A stretch of DNA of 64,000 nt from Thiodiazotropha sp040791665. Its GTDB lineage: Bacteria; Pseudomonadota; Gammaproteobacteria; Chromatiales; Chromatiaceae. How positions within the stretch are numbered: the stretch's first letter is position 1; each line of letters opens with the position of its first letter. The position numbers and the translations under genes were made by a program. The stretch lies in NCBI GenBank assembly GCA_040791665.1, contig JBFNNX010000026.1:132888-196887 (forward strand), read 5' to 3'. Under the pieces are notes generated by a model that saw only the letters and a program-made list of their open reading frames with translations, was not told the origin of the DNA and searched no databases. Below, in pieces: positions 25,464-34,935 of this stretch.

Positions 25464-27127
25464 GCGCGGCTTCCCGTACAGGGGTGGATATTGACCTGGC
25501 TTCCAATACCCTCGGCCATCTCGTCGTCGGAGATAACGAAGTTCTGCAGACCGATGCTGTGATAGCGTTCGAATCTGCGTTCTATCAGCTTCTCGATACC
25601 CCTGTCGTATTCCGGTCTTATGACTTGGGTCTCGCCGTTGACAGGCTGGGTAATCCGCCCCTCCTCGACAACCACTTGGCCTTGTTTGAAAACCAGCATC
25701 GGTCGCTCGAACATCCGCTCCGGATCGTCATGCTGATGATAGACGGTGATATCCGCCAAGGCGCCTGGCGCCAAGTGCCCGCGGTCTGCCATACCCAGAA
25801 TCCTTGCCGGCGCGGCCCGTGTCATGATAGCGATTTCGTAGAGTGAATACTCCCGTTCCAGACTGCCCAGGTGACTGGCTGCCGCGGCCTCAGGATGGAT
25901 CTGCCCCAACAGGTCGTTGCGAAAGCCTCTGTCCATCAACAGCCGGATCAGGTGGGGGTAGCAGGTGAAGGGGGCGCCGTTGGGGTGGTCGGTGGTGAGA
26001 AAGATCCGCCAGGGATCGTCCACCATCAGAAACAGCTCTAGGCCAATCGCCCACTGCAGGGCATTGACGAAGTTCCTGTCTCGGTAGCGAAAGGGCACCA
26101 CGCCGCATCCCGCGTCACACTCGATATCCATACAGGTCCACTTATTGGGATGGGCATGGTTGTGGTTGGCATGTTGGGCCATGGTGTCGCCCGATATGGT
26201 GACCGTCTGACCGAACATCACCTGGCCAACATCGATAGAGATATTGGAGTGGTTGTTGACGGCCTCGGCAATCTCCGCCGCCGAGGAGGAGAACCTTTTG
26301 TCTCCCTCCGTACCATAGCTGTGGAACTGGATATGGGTGAGATGAATAGGGAATCCTTCGGCTGCCTCCATGGTTGCCAGGGTCGAGAGATAGTTACCCG
26401 GCACGCCCAGATTGCTGGCATGGACATGCAGCGGATGGGGCACTCCCAGTTCGTTCAGGGCACGGCTCAGTTTCCGCACAATGTCACGTGGAGTGATCCG
26501 GTAGTGGGGATGGGAATCGTCCACATCCAGTGCCCGCTGGTTGAACTTGAAGGCATTGATGCCGCCGGGATTGACCACCTTGATGCCGATACACTGGGCT
26601 GCGTGCAGGGTCCAAGCCACGTAGTCATTGAGGGTTTGCTGTTCGGCCCCTTCGGACATCAGCTGCAGTAACAGGTCATCATTGCCCAGCATGGCGTAGC
26701 CGCCGGTGTCGATCATCGGCGTATCGGCCATCTCCATGTGGGCCTGGCGGGCATTGGCCGGTAGTACGGCTGGTTCGAAGCAACTTGTGTAACCCATCTC
26801 CGCGTAGCGGTACCCCGCTGTTAAAGTGGAGGGGATGGCGTAACCGCCGCCTGAGCGTGTCAGGCCGGTCTTCGGCCTGACCGCCCCACGTTGATCCTCT
26901 GGCAGCATGGTGCGCGCGATATTGACCTTGCCGCCGCCGATGTGGGTATGCATGTCAATGGCGCCGGCCATGATGATTTTGCCGTGCAATGCATACGTCC
27001 GTTGGACGGTTTCGCTGTCGGCCGGCGCAGCGACGATCTCACCGTCTCGGATATAGAGATCCCTGATGTCGCCATTGATCTCATTGGCGGGGTCGTAAAC
27101 CTTGCCGCCTGTAAGTTTGATCAGCAT
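25460..27127 (-). CDS. fhcA: Formyltransferase/hydrolase complex subunit A (formylmethanofuran hydrolase)
   Basis: 555 residues, amidohydrolase fold. The metal-site opening is IDMHTHIGGGKVNIAR, with further His residues in HVHASNLG and HLTHIQFHSYG and the late Asp-containing FLTTDHPNGAPF. It hydrolyses the formyl-methylofuran amide to formate. The start overlaps the fhcB stop by 7 nt. Confidence 0.97.
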   Translation of the reverse strand: MLIKLTGGKVYDPANEINGDIRDLYIRDGEIVAAPADSETVQRTYALHGKIIMAGAIDMHTHIGGGKVNIARTMLPEDQRGAVRPKTGLTRSGGGYAIPSTLTAGYRYAEMGYTSCFEPAVLPANARQAHMEMADTPMIDTGGYAMLGNDDLLLQLMSEGAEQQTLNDYVAWTLHAAQCIGIKVVNPGGINAFKFNQRALDVDDSHPHYRITPRDIVRKLSRALNELGVPHPLHVHASNLGVPGNYLSTLATMEAAEGFPIHLTHIQFHSYGTEGDKRFSSSAAEIAEAVNNHSNISIDVGQVMFGQTVTISGDTMAQHANHNHAHPNKWTCMDIECDAGCGVVPFRYRDRNFVNALQWAIGLELFLMVDDPWRIFLTTDHPNGAPFTCYPHLIRLLMDRGFRNDLLGQIHPEAAAASHLGSLEREYSLYEIAIMTRAAPARILGMADRGHLAPGALADITVYHQHDDPERMFERPMLVFKQGQVVVEEGRITQPVNGETQVIRPEYDRGIEKLIERRFERYHSIGLQNFVISDDEMAEGIGSQVNIHPCTGSRA

Positions 27128-28437
27128 GCGGGCGCACTTTCAGGCTCGCCGGCGGAGGGCGGCAGCCGTTCAGTCAACTGGTTGACAACAAGACTGACCG
27201 GCGGTAGGCCGGCATCTCTTAACTTGCCGAGGGGTAACGAACAGACGCCATCACTGCGGTACCAGTGTCCCTGGTGGTCGATGCCCGGGACGCCAACGGG
27301 TATGTAGAGGGATGGTTGCTGTTCGAAAACCATGCCGGCATGGCCAAGCACGATGGTCGGAGTCACGGTTGGTGGAGGCGGGGCTTGCGGTGAGAGTGAG
27401 GAGACCCACAACAGCAGATCGCACTCACCGCATGTAATCAGCTCCTGCCAGCGGTAGAGCAATGGATCGTGCTCCGGATAACCGCGTTGCAGCCGGGTGC
27501 GCAATGGGTAACCGAGCTGCCAGGTGCAGACCTGGTTACTGGTGATATCCGCCTGGGTGCCGGCCAGCGGGAGGGCGGCGCTGCGGGTATTGGCATTGAG
27601 TTCTTTGACCAAGTCCACCAGACTCTGAACGACCAGTTCGGCATGGGGCAAGGCGAGTTCCGCCGCGCTCCATGAGATAACGCTGTATTGTGCGGCCTTG
27701 AGTTGTTCGGCCAGCACTGTCAGTGAATTGCCCAGACCGTCTCCAAGCCGGTTCGGATCGACCGGTCTTTCGGCGACGAGGCCGCGTAACAGTCCCACCG
27801 CGTCTGATAACGATTCGATCTCCGTTGTGATCACCGTCGGATTTAACTGCGCCAACTCGTTCGGTATGCTGTGCCGTCGCCAGGGGCCGAGCAATACAAG
27901 CTTTCGTTCAGTGGCTTCAATGAAGAGACTCTCTTCGGGGTGCAGCACGCGTTCGATCAGTCGCGGAAAGCGATCGATGCATTGGTTGCCTACCAACACG
28001 ACCAGGTCGGCCCGATTGCGTACCTCGGTGAAGGTGGTGGTGAACCAGCCATTATCCTGCACTACGCGTATATTGCGAAACATGGCATCGCCATTGAGGT
28101 GATCCAAGCTGGCACCGCACCGGTCGGCCAGTGCAAGGATACTGCGCATGCCGTTGACGTCTGTGGCAAGTCCGGCGAAGAGCGGCGATCGTGCCTGCCG
28201 CAACAACGTTGCGCCATAATCCAGCGCCTCTTCCAATGTGACCGCCTTGCCGTCGATCATGGGGGATTGATCGGCATGATTGAAAGCGGTGTCGTAGAAT
28301 GTACGTGCCAGATTACACCCATTCTGTATCGACTTCAGATGCCCACCGCTCAACTCGATTTTCAGATCATCGCAACTCAATCCACAGCAGGGACATGTTA
28401 CCCCGTTCATCGTCTGTTCGATTTCATTGTTCCACAT
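27121..28437 (-). CDS. fhcB: Formyltransferase/hydrolase complex subunit B (FwdB/FmdB-like)
   Basis: 438 residues. It resembles the molybdopterin-type subunit of archaeal formylmethanofuran dehydrogenase, opening with GVTCPCCGLSCDDL. In bacteria the complex works as a hydrolase without redox activity, and this subunit is thought to be structural. First gene of fhcBADC. ATG 28437 or 28410 could be used; neither has a strong ribosome site. Confidence 0.93.
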   Translation of the reverse strand: MWNNEIEQTMNGVTCPCCGLSCDDLKIELSGGHLKSIQNGCNLARTFYDTAFNHADQSPMIDGKAVTLEEALDYGATLLRQARSPLFAGLATDVNGMRSILALADRCGASLDHLNGDAMFRNIRVVQDNGWFTTTFTEVRNRADLVVLVGNQCIDRFPRLIERVLHPEESLFIEATERKLVLLGPWRRHSIPNELAQLNPTVITTEIESLSDAVGLLRGLVAERPVDPNRLGDGLGNSLTVLAEQLKAAQYSVISWSAAELALPHAELVVQSLVDLVKELNANTRSAALPLAGTQADITSNQVCTWQLGYPLRTRLQRGYPEHDPLLYRWQELITCGECDLLLWVSSLSPQAPPPPTVTPTIVLGHAGMVFEQQPSLYIPVGVPGIDHQGHWYRSDGVCSLPLGKLRDAGLPPVSLVVNQLTERLPPSAGEPESAPAC

Positions 28438-28989
28438 GCTATGTTGATGACCCTGCCAATGAGTGGTGCTTGGATATATCGATTCACGAGTTAGTGCAGA
28501 AAACGTGCCACTAAAAAATGTCCGGATTTGATTGGCCTTTGTACGTCCTAGATATCTGTCTTCACAGCTCGCATAAGGTTACGCCAGAGTTGGGCAGTGT
28601 GGAAATAAAGATTCATCACTATCCAAACCATGGAAGAGGTGAGGCATATCGGTATTGCATCATGTTGTCGATAGCTGTCCACAGCCTCGATGGATAACTC
28701 GGATCAACTGTTAACTGCTGGGGCAGGGCAGGTGACACATTGGTCCAACTCAGGCGCATTTACCGTCTAAGCTAGAATCTGAACTTGGCAATGAACCGGA
28801 TGTAAAAAAAGCCGGCAATTGTTTCCCTGAAAAGCCTTGCCTTTGACAAGATTTGCATCTATGGACGCTTGATTGTCCGTCGACTTGCAGCATAACGCGC
28901 TGACTGTTGGCGGGTAGGCGGAAATGCCATAGGACTACAACACTCCGAACTTGAATGGCAGGCATGTAATTTGCAGTGGGATAGTGATA
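28438..28989. other. Divergent region between fhc operon and H4MPT operon
   Basis: About 550 bp lying between fhcB (minus) and the beta-RFAP synthase gene (plus). It should hold promoters for both halves of the pathway. No gene, repeat or convincing operator dyad was seen. Confidence 0.4.
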
Positions 28990-30030
28990 ATGCAAAATCA
29001 TATAGACAAACTGGTGACAAACCCCTCCAAGCCGATCACTGCAGGATACAGTGTCGAAGTCGATGCGCCGGCACGGTTGCACCTGGGCTTCCTCGATCTG
29101 CACGGTGGTTTGGGCAGGCGCTTTGGCAGCATAGGTTTGACCATCGACACACTGGCGACGCGTCTGCGTGCCGAGAGATGCGACGAGATCACAGCCAGGG
29201 GTCCGGGTGCTGAACGGGCACTTAGATATGCCAGGTCTTATATTGAGACGCAAGGCATCGAGGGAGGTGTCGAACTCAATCTGCTGCAAGCGATACCCGA
29301 TCATGTCGGATTGGGTTCGGGTACTCAAATGGCACTGGCGGTGGGTACAGCGATTGAACGACTTTACCGAGGCGAGGGTGACAGCGCTGCAATTGCGAGA
29401 ACACTAAACCGAGGTGCCCGTTCCGGAATCGGTATAGGTGCCTTCGAGCAGGGTGGCTTCATACTCGATTGCGGTCGTAGCGAGGAGAAGGAGGTACCCC
29501 CCGTTGCTGTCAGATTGCCATTTCCCGAGAAGTGGCGCGTACTGCTGCTTTTGGATACACGAGAACAGGGATTGCATGGCGCGCAAGAGGTGACGGCATT
29601 CTCCGAACTACCGGAGTTCCCGGAACAGGCGGCTGCTCATCTCTGCCGTCTGGTCATGATGCAGGTACTGCCAGGTGTGCTTGAAGGCCAGCTTACACCG
29701 GTTACGAATGCCATCGGCGAGATTCAACAGGTGGTGGGCGACCATTTTGCTCCGGCCCAGGGCGGGCGATTCACCAGTCCGATTATTTCCGCCGCCCTGG
29801 AGTGGGCCATCGAGAAGGGGTATATCGGTGTTGGTCAGAGCTCATGGGGACCAACGGGTTTCATACTGCTGGGAGACGTTTCCCAGGCCCGGCGGCTAGA
29901 ACGCGAACTGAAACAACACTTCGGAAAACTCTCATCGTTCCGTTGTCAGCTGGTGGCTGCGCGCAACCAGGGTGCGGAGGTGAATTTGTTACCGCAACCA
30001 ACAAGGTTAATACAAGAAAAGCGAGTTTAG
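28990..30030 (+). CDS. mptG: Beta-ribofuranosylaminobenzene 5'-phosphate (beta-RFAP) synthase
   Basis: 346 residues. GHMP-kinase-like fold with APARLHLGFLDLHGGLGRRF near the N-terminus, PDHVGLGSGTQMALAVG as the phosphate loop and SGIGIGAFEQGGFILDCG. It condenses p-aminobenzoate with PRPP, the first dedicated step of H4MPT synthesis; the pABA supply gene pabB lies in the same island. ATG 28990 is preferred over TTG 28951. First gene of a long plus-strand operon that reaches fae. Confidence 0.93.
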   Translation: MQNHIDKLVTNPSKPITAGYSVEVDAPARLHLGFLDLHGGLGRRFGSIGLTIDTLATRLRAERCDEITARGPGAERALRYARSYIETQGIEGGVELNLLQAIPDHVGLGSGTQMALAVGTAIERLYRGEGDSAAIARTLNRGARSGIGIGAFEQGGFILDCGRSEEKEVPPVAVRLPFPEKWRVLLLLDTREQGLHGAQEVTAFSELPEFPEQAAAHLCRLVMMQVLPGVLEGQLTPVTNAIGEIQQVVGDHFAPAQGGRFTSPIISAALEWAIEKGYIGVGQSSWGPTGFILLGDVSQARRLERELKQHFGKLSSFRCQLVAARNQGAEVNLLPQPTRLIQEKRV

Positions 30031-30033
30031 TTG

Positions 30034-30936
30034 ATGGAAAAACCCTTTCTGCTACATATGCTGACTGCAACCAAGAACCACAGCCCATTCGATGTGAATA
30101 TGGCGTACGATGCGGGCTGGACCGCCTGTACCCCCTATACAGACGTTACCCTAGATGAGGTGCGTGATCTGGTGCAGGATGCGATCTTCTCCCGCGGTCC
30201 AAAGGGGGTCAAACGGACTGGCATCTTCGTGGGCGGGCGGGATACTCATCTGGCCATGGAGATGATGCAGGCGGCAAAAAAATCAATGGTGCCGCCGTTC
30301 GAGGTCTCACTGTTTGCCGATCCCAGCGGCGCCTTCACCACCGCTGCGGGTATGGTTGCATGCGTTGAACGTGAACTGAAAAAGAGCCAAGCAGGGGGGC
30401 TGCAAGGTAAACGGGTTGTTGTCTTTGGCGGTACCGGGCCGGTCGGTTCAACAGCGGCCATGTTGGCCGCCAATGCAGGCGCCGAGGCGATAATCGTCAG
30501 CCACCATTCATTGGCCAAGGCAGAGAGCGTAGCGGATCTCTGTAATCAGCGTTATGGATCGGCCCTGTCGGGTGCCGATGGCAGCAACGAGGCATCGATC
30601 GCCGACCTGGTAAGCGAGGCCGATGTGGTATTTAACGCTGCCACGGAGGGGGTTCAAGTGCTGAACAGCAGCCAACTCCTGAAAGCCGAAAGGCTGAAGG
30701 TGGCCTGTGATGTCAATGCAGTGCCGCCTGAGGGAATAGAAGGTGTTGGCGTCATGGACGATGGGGTACCGATAAGCGGCTCACCCAGCGGTGCAATCGG
30801 TATCGGTGCATTGGCGGTAGGTAACGTAAAGTACCAGACCCAGCACCTGCTGTTAAAGCGGATGTATGAGACCGGTGATCCGGCATTTCTCGATTTCAAC
30901 AACGCATTTGAGGTGGCACGCGAGTATGTCGGCTAA
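30034..30936 (+). CDS. mtdB: NAD(P)-dependent methylene-H4MPT dehydrogenase
   Basis: 300 residues from ATG 30034. N-terminal substrate domain (PFDVNMAYDAGW, GIFVGGRD), then a Rossmann part with VVVFGGTGPVGSTAAMLAA and VACDVNAVPPEGIEG. It oxidises methylene-H4MPT to methenyl-H4MPT with NAD+ or NADP+. The sequence fits bacterial MtdB-type enzymes better than the NADP-only MtdA. The downstream ATP-grasp gene starts within its last codons. Confidence 0.95.
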   Translation: MEKPFLLHMLTATKNHSPFDVNMAYDAGWTACTPYTDVTLDEVRDLVQDAIFSRGPKGVKRTGIFVGGRDTHLAMEMMQAAKKSMVPPFEVSLFADPSGAFTTAAGMVACVERELKKSQAGGLQGKRVVVFGGTGPVGSTAAMLAANAGAEAIIVSHHSLAKAESVADLCNQRYGSALSGADGSNEASIADLVSEADVVFNAATEGVQVLNSSQLLKAERLKVACDVNAVPPEGIEGVGVMDDGVPISGSPSGAIGIGALAVGNVKYQTQHLLLKRMYETGDPAFLDFNNAFEVAREYVG

Positions 30937-32086
30937 TACCACCTCTCTGTTGATTCTGGCGAACAGCGGCCGGGCTATAGCCGAGTCGGCACATCGAGGT
31001 GGCTACCGGGTTACACTCCTCGATGGATTTTGTGATCGAGACACCCTGCTCATCGCCGACTGTTGGCCCGTCACGCAGGGTTTCTCAAACCTCGATGTGG
31101 ACATGTTTGTCGAAGAGATTGCATCCCTCTTTCCCGGCGATCCTTGCGGAGTGGTCTATGGAGCAGGATTGGAGGAGTCGACATCGCTATTGAAACGCCT
31201 GTCGAATTTCTGCCATTTGCTAGGCAATGATCCTTCGGTACTCGACCTGTTGCGCAGGCCACGGCGTTTTTTTTCACTGCTTGACCGGCTGCAGATTCCC
31301 TATCCGGAAGTAAGCTATGTAGCGCCATACTCGGCAACAGGGAGAAACTGGCTGATCAAACGGGCCGCCAGCTGCGGCGGTCAGGGTGTCGCCTATTTCT
31401 CCGCGGAACATGCCGCGGCAGATTCCACCTGCTATTACCAGAAATTCATTCCGGGCCAAGTGATGTCCGTGCTGTTTATCGCAGATGGTAAAAGACATCA
31501 CAGCATCGGATACAACATGCTTGGGATTACAGGATCCACTACACCGGCGCCCTTTCTCTATAGCGGTGCCATCGGCCAAGTCTCCCTGCAGGATGTTGTA
31601 CGTAGCCAGATCGAACTGGCAGTAGATAAGCTGGTATCGGATCTTGGGTTGCGGGGGATTAACAGCCTGGACTTCATTCGCAATGATGCAGGAGTCTTCG
31701 TAATCGATTTGAATCCAAGACCTACGGCCACCCTGGATCTCTATGAACATCTGATTCCCGACGGTTGGATCAAACACCATATAGAGGCCTGCCGCGGAGA
31801 ACTGCCGGTGGTTCCGATAGTCGGCTCGACTGTGATGCATGGCCACCAGATTATCTATGCGCCGCGAGATATCGAAATACCCGTTGAGATGTCATGGCCG
31901 CAATGGGTCAAGGATCGTCCGTCGGCTGGAACCAGGATTATCGAAGGGCAGCCATTGTGCAGTCTGTACGCCGAAGGCGCCGATGCCGCGGAGGTCGAAG
32001 CAGAGTTACATAGACACCGTGATGAAATTTTACGGATGCTCGGCTCATCTTTATATCAATCGCTACCACGTATGGTGGCAGTATGA
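30926..32086 (+). CDS. ATP-grasp enzyme of the H4MPT/methylofuran island
   Basis: 386 residues from ATG 30926, overlapping mtdB by 11 nt. A carbamoyl-phosphate-synthase-like ATP-grasp core is suggested by WLIKRAASCGGQGVAYF, CYYQKFIPGQVMSVLF, and LRGINSLDFIRNDAGVFVIDLNPRPTATLD in separate parts, where D/E and N residues bind Mg-ATP. ATP-grasp proteins are recurrent in C1 islands and probably form an amide bond in cofactor side-chain assembly, but the substrate is not known. Coupled to mch by an ATGA overlap. Confidence 0.85.
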   Translation: MSANTTSLLILANSGRAIAESAHRGGYRVTLLDGFCDRDTLLIADCWPVTQGFSNLDVDMFVEEIASLFPGDPCGVVYGAGLEESTSLLKRLSNFCHLLGNDPSVLDLLRRPRRFFSLLDRLQIPYPEVSYVAPYSATGRNWLIKRAASCGGQGVAYFSAEHAAADSTCYYQKFIPGQVMSVLFIADGKRHHSIGYNMLGITGSTTPAPFLYSGAIGQVSLQDVVRSQIELAVDKLVSDLGLRGINSLDFIRNDAGVFVIDLNPRPTATLDLYEHLIPDGWIKHHIEACRGELPVVPIVGSTVMHGHQIIYAPRDIEIPVEMSWPQWVKDRPSAGTRIIEGQPLCSLYAEGADAAEVEAELHRHRDEILRMLGSSLYQSLPRMVAV

Positions 32087-33057
32087 GCCGTCCCAGCATC
32101 AACGCATTGACTGCCCCCCTGGTGGAATCGTTGGTGGCTGATGCGGAAATGCTGCGTCTCGGAATCGAGCGGCTTGAAAATGGCTGTCTGCTGGTGGATG
32201 CGGGGATCCATGTGAAGGGTTCTCTGGAGGCAGGGCGGCGTATCGCAGAAATCTGTCTTGGCGGACTTGGCCGTGTCAGCCTCAGCGGTAGCGGTCCGGT
32301 CCCGGGCTGGCCGCTTTCGCTACATGTACATGCCGCCGATCCGGTGCTTGCCTGCCTTGGCAGCCAGTATGCGGGCTGGAGCCTGTCGCACAAAGAAGAG
32401 GATAAGAAAGGCTTCAATGCTCTGGGTTCCGGGCCAGGCAGGGCACTCTCCCTCAAAGAGCCCCTGTTCAATGAGCTGGGTTATCGAGATCAGGCGGACC
32501 AGACCTGCCTTGTGCTCGAGGTGGACCGGTTCCCTCCACTGCCCCTATGCCAGAAGATCGCGCGGGATTGCGGCATCGATATGGATGCATTGACCCTTAT
32601 TCTGACGCCCACCGGCAGTCTCGCCGGTACGGTGCAGATTGTCGCACGGGTGCTGGAGGTGGCGATGCACAAATCCCACGAGCTGGGTTTTGACCTGCAT
32701 TCGATACAGGATGGCATGGGCAGTGCGCCATTGCCGCCGCCGGCCCCCGATTTTCTCACTGCCATGGGACGCACCAACGACGCCATTCTCTTTGCCGGAT
32801 CGGTACAACTCTTCGTCAGTGGAGAGGACGCGCAGGCAGAGAAGCTTGCCATTGATCTGCCGAGTAGTGCTTCCAGGGACTATGGGCGTCCCTTCGGCGA
32901 GGTTTTCAAAGACTACGAATACGACTTTTTCAAGATCGATCCCATGCTGTTCAGTCCGGCACGGGTGATGGTCAGCGTACTCGAGAGCGGTAACAGCTAT
33001 GCAGCGGGTGCTCTCGATACCGCGCTGATGGCGGCATCCTTCGGTATCGAATCATGA
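32083..33057 (+). CDS. mch: Methenyl-H4MPT cyclohydrolase
   Basis: 324 residues, standard length. Recognised from SINALTAPLVESLVADAEML, VHAADPVLACLGSQYAGW, NALGSGPGRAL and TPTGSLAGTVQIVARVLEVA. It hydrolyses methenyl-H4MPT to N5-formyl-H4MPT between MtdB and Fhc. ATGA overlaps on both sides. Confidence 0.97.
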   Translation: MSRPSINALTAPLVESLVADAEMLRLGIERLENGCLLVDAGIHVKGSLEAGRRIAEICLGGLGRVSLSGSGPVPGWPLSLHVHAADPVLACLGSQYAGWSLSHKEEDKKGFNALGSGPGRALSLKEPLFNELGYRDQADQTCLVLEVDRFPPLPLCQKIARDCGIDMDALTLILTPTGSLAGTVQIVARVLEVAMHKSHELGFDLHSIQDGMGSAPLPPPAPDFLTAMGRTNDAILFAGSVQLFVSGEDAQAEKLAIDLPSSASRDYGRPFGEVFKDYEYDFFKIDPMLFSPARVMVSVLESGNSYAAGALDTALMAASFGIES

Positions 33058-33962
33058 ACAGACGTATCGCCATCTTTACCGATGATCCAGGTTGGCATGG
33101 CGCACGTCTGCGCGAGGCGTTTGAACTGCACGGTTGCAGTTGTGAGTTTGTCTCGCTGCAGCAGTGCGGATTCGATATAAGCGGTGCAGGAGAGAGCCTG
33201 CTGATACCAGGCCATGAGACCCTGCCCGATGGGGTGTTCGTGCGTGGCGTGCCTGGTGGTTCTCTCGAACAGGTCGTGCTCTATCTCGATATTCTGCATG
33301 CCCTCAAGCATCTCGGTGTGTGCGTCTACAACGATGGTCGCACCATAGAGCGTAGCGTTGACAAGGGAATGACCAGTTTTCTGTTGCACACGGCCGGAAT
33401 TCCAACGCCTCCCACCTGGGTGGTCGGTCAGGAGCACGATCTGACGAGAATCGTGATGTCTGAGTTCAAGACTGGCCACCAACTGGTCCTGAAACCCCTG
33501 TTCGGCTCTCAAGGTAACGGTCTGGTGCGTATTCGTAATGGAGACACTCTTCCCGGGCAGGCACTTTATAACGGTGTCTTCTATCTGCAAAGGTTCATTC
33601 ACACTGGCAACGAGGGTGCCCATGATTGGCGGGTATTCGTAATTAATGGTCAGGCAGTCGCCGCCATGCTGCGTCGTGGCAAGGGTTGGATCAGCAATGT
33701 GGCGCAGGGTGCACGGTGCCATCCGGCCGTGCTTGACCAGGAGTTGAAAGAGCTCGCCGAAGCCGCCTCCAATGCATTGGCGATGAGTTATGCAGGTGTC
33801 GATATCCTGCGCGATGACAAGGGTCAAGCCTATGTCATCGAGGTCAACAGTATACCGGCATGGAAAGGCCTGCAGCAGGTCTGTCAGATGGATATCACGC
33901 AACTGCTGGTGGACGATTTTCTCTCCCGTTGCCTTAGCGGTTCACTGACGGAGGTAATCTAA
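33054..33962 (+). CDS. RimK-type ATP-grasp ligase (probable glutamate ligase in H4MPT synthesis)
   Basis: 302 residues. RimK/ATP-grasp traits: VYNDGRTIERSVDKGMTSFL, LVLKPLFGSQGNGLVRI, FVINGQAVAAMLRR and YAGVDILRDDKGQAYVIEVN, with the Glu/Asn metal ligands at the end. It corresponds to the ATP-grasp gene long known to be needed for H4MPT-linked metabolism in methylotrophs (often called orf17). A role in adding glutamate to the pterin or furan cofactor is inference from RimK/MptN logic. Confidence 0.88.
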   Translation: MNRRIAIFTDDPGWHGARLREAFELHGCSCEFVSLQQCGFDISGAGESLLIPGHETLPDGVFVRGVPGGSLEQVVLYLDILHALKHLGVCVYNDGRTIERSVDKGMTSFLLHTAGIPTPPTWVVGQEHDLTRIVMSEFKTGHQLVLKPLFGSQGNGLVRIRNGDTLPGQALYNGVFYLQRFIHTGNEGAHDWRVFVINGQAVAAMLRRGKGWISNVAQGARCHPAVLDQELKELAEAASNALAMSYAGVDILRDDKGQAYVIEVNSIPAWKGLQQVCQMDITQLLVDDFLSRCLSGSLTEVI

Positions 33963-34906
33963 TGACTGGATTGCCATCACAATACAGTAATATCAGGGCG
34001 CAGATCTCCACTGCTTATCGTCAAGCCTGCCTGAGTGAGTTGGATGCGCTGAAACCGGGTAATGTGCACCGTTTTTCTGATGGTCACGGTATGACCTTGG
34101 AGGATTTCATCACCAGTGCCACTGTCAGTGCCGAGCCTCTGACAACACTGGAGCTGGGACTGGGAGAGAGGATCTATAAAGCGGTCGAGGTTACCCGCGA
34201 GGCAGTCAGTTGCAATACCAATCTCGGTATTCTGATGCTGTGTGCGCCGTTGATTCAGGCTGCATATGACCAGAGCCTGCATCCAGGCACATTACGCGAC
34301 AAGCTTGGCAAGGTCCTGCTTGAAGTCGATGCAAAACAGATGGATTGGCTGTTCCGTGCCATTCGACTGGCCGCACCGGGCGGGCTGGGCCAATCCGATA
34401 AACATGATGTCTTCGAGACGCCCAGTGCGGGTTTGATCGAAGTGATGGCCCATGCAGCGGATCGCGATCAGATCGCCCGACAATACGCCTGTGGCTTCGC
34501 GGACCTTTTCGACTTCGCCCTACCTCGGCTGCGCAGCTACGAGGCGCGTTGGCAAAGCAAGGAGTGGGCGGTCACGGGTCTGTTCCTCAGTCTGCTGGCG
34601 CGCTTTCCCGATACCCATATACAACGCAAGCAAGGGCTCTACAAGGCGGTTGCGACCAGTCTGCATGCGGCCGAGTTGGTGGAAGGATTGTCCCAAGCTG
34701 AGATGCCGGAACACTACCAATTACGTCTGCTCCAGGCAGACAACGAATTCAAGCGTGAAGGTGTCAATCCAGGCACATCGGCAGACTTGACGGTCGCCAC
34801 ACTGTTTATCTCATACCTGGAATCGATGCTTGCTGCGTTTGAACATAATACGGGATTTACCCGTGTCCGCGATTCCCGCCCGGAAGAGGTGGGGATACGA
34901 AGTTAA
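33962..34906 (+). CDS. CitG-like (triphosphoribosyl-dephospho-CoA synthase family) protein
   Basis: 314 residues. Family motifs are DALKPGNVHRFSDGHGM, NTNLGILMLCAPL and APGGLGQSDKHDV, and NPGTSADLTVATLF near the end. Classic CitG attaches a ribosyl group to dephospho-CoA for citrate lyase, but no acyl-carrier lyase is here. The same family is recurrent in H4MPT islands, so it may handle a phosphoribosyl step of the cofactor; this is inference. The start overlaps the previous stop by 1 nt (TAATG). Confidence 0.85.
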   Translation: MTGLPSQYSNIRAQISTAYRQACLSELDALKPGNVHRFSDGHGMTLEDFITSATVSAEPLTTLELGLGERIYKAVEVTREAVSCNTNLGILMLCAPLIQAAYDQSLHPGTLRDKLGKVLLEVDAKQMDWLFRAIRLAAPGGLGQSDKHDVFETPSAGLIEVMAHAADRDQIARQYACGFADLFDFALPRLRSYEARWQSKEWAVTGLFLSLLARFPDTHIQRKQGLYKAVATSLHAAELVEGLSQAEMPEHYQLRLLQADNEFKREGVNPGTSADLTVATLFISYLESMLAAFEHNTGFTRVRDSRPEEVGIRS

Positions 34907-34935
34907 CTCTCAATAACAAGTAAGGAGAAACTGAT

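Noticed and set aside
28750..29328. 192-codon minus-strand frame over the beta-RFAP synthase start
   Set aside because: Lies opposite the conserved GHMP-type N-terminus; no domain, unusual composition.
31274..33902. Minus-strand frames of 190 and 301 codons opposite the ATP-grasp genes
   Set aside because: Shadows of ATP-grasp coding regions that show conserved motifs and ATGA coupling on the plus strand.
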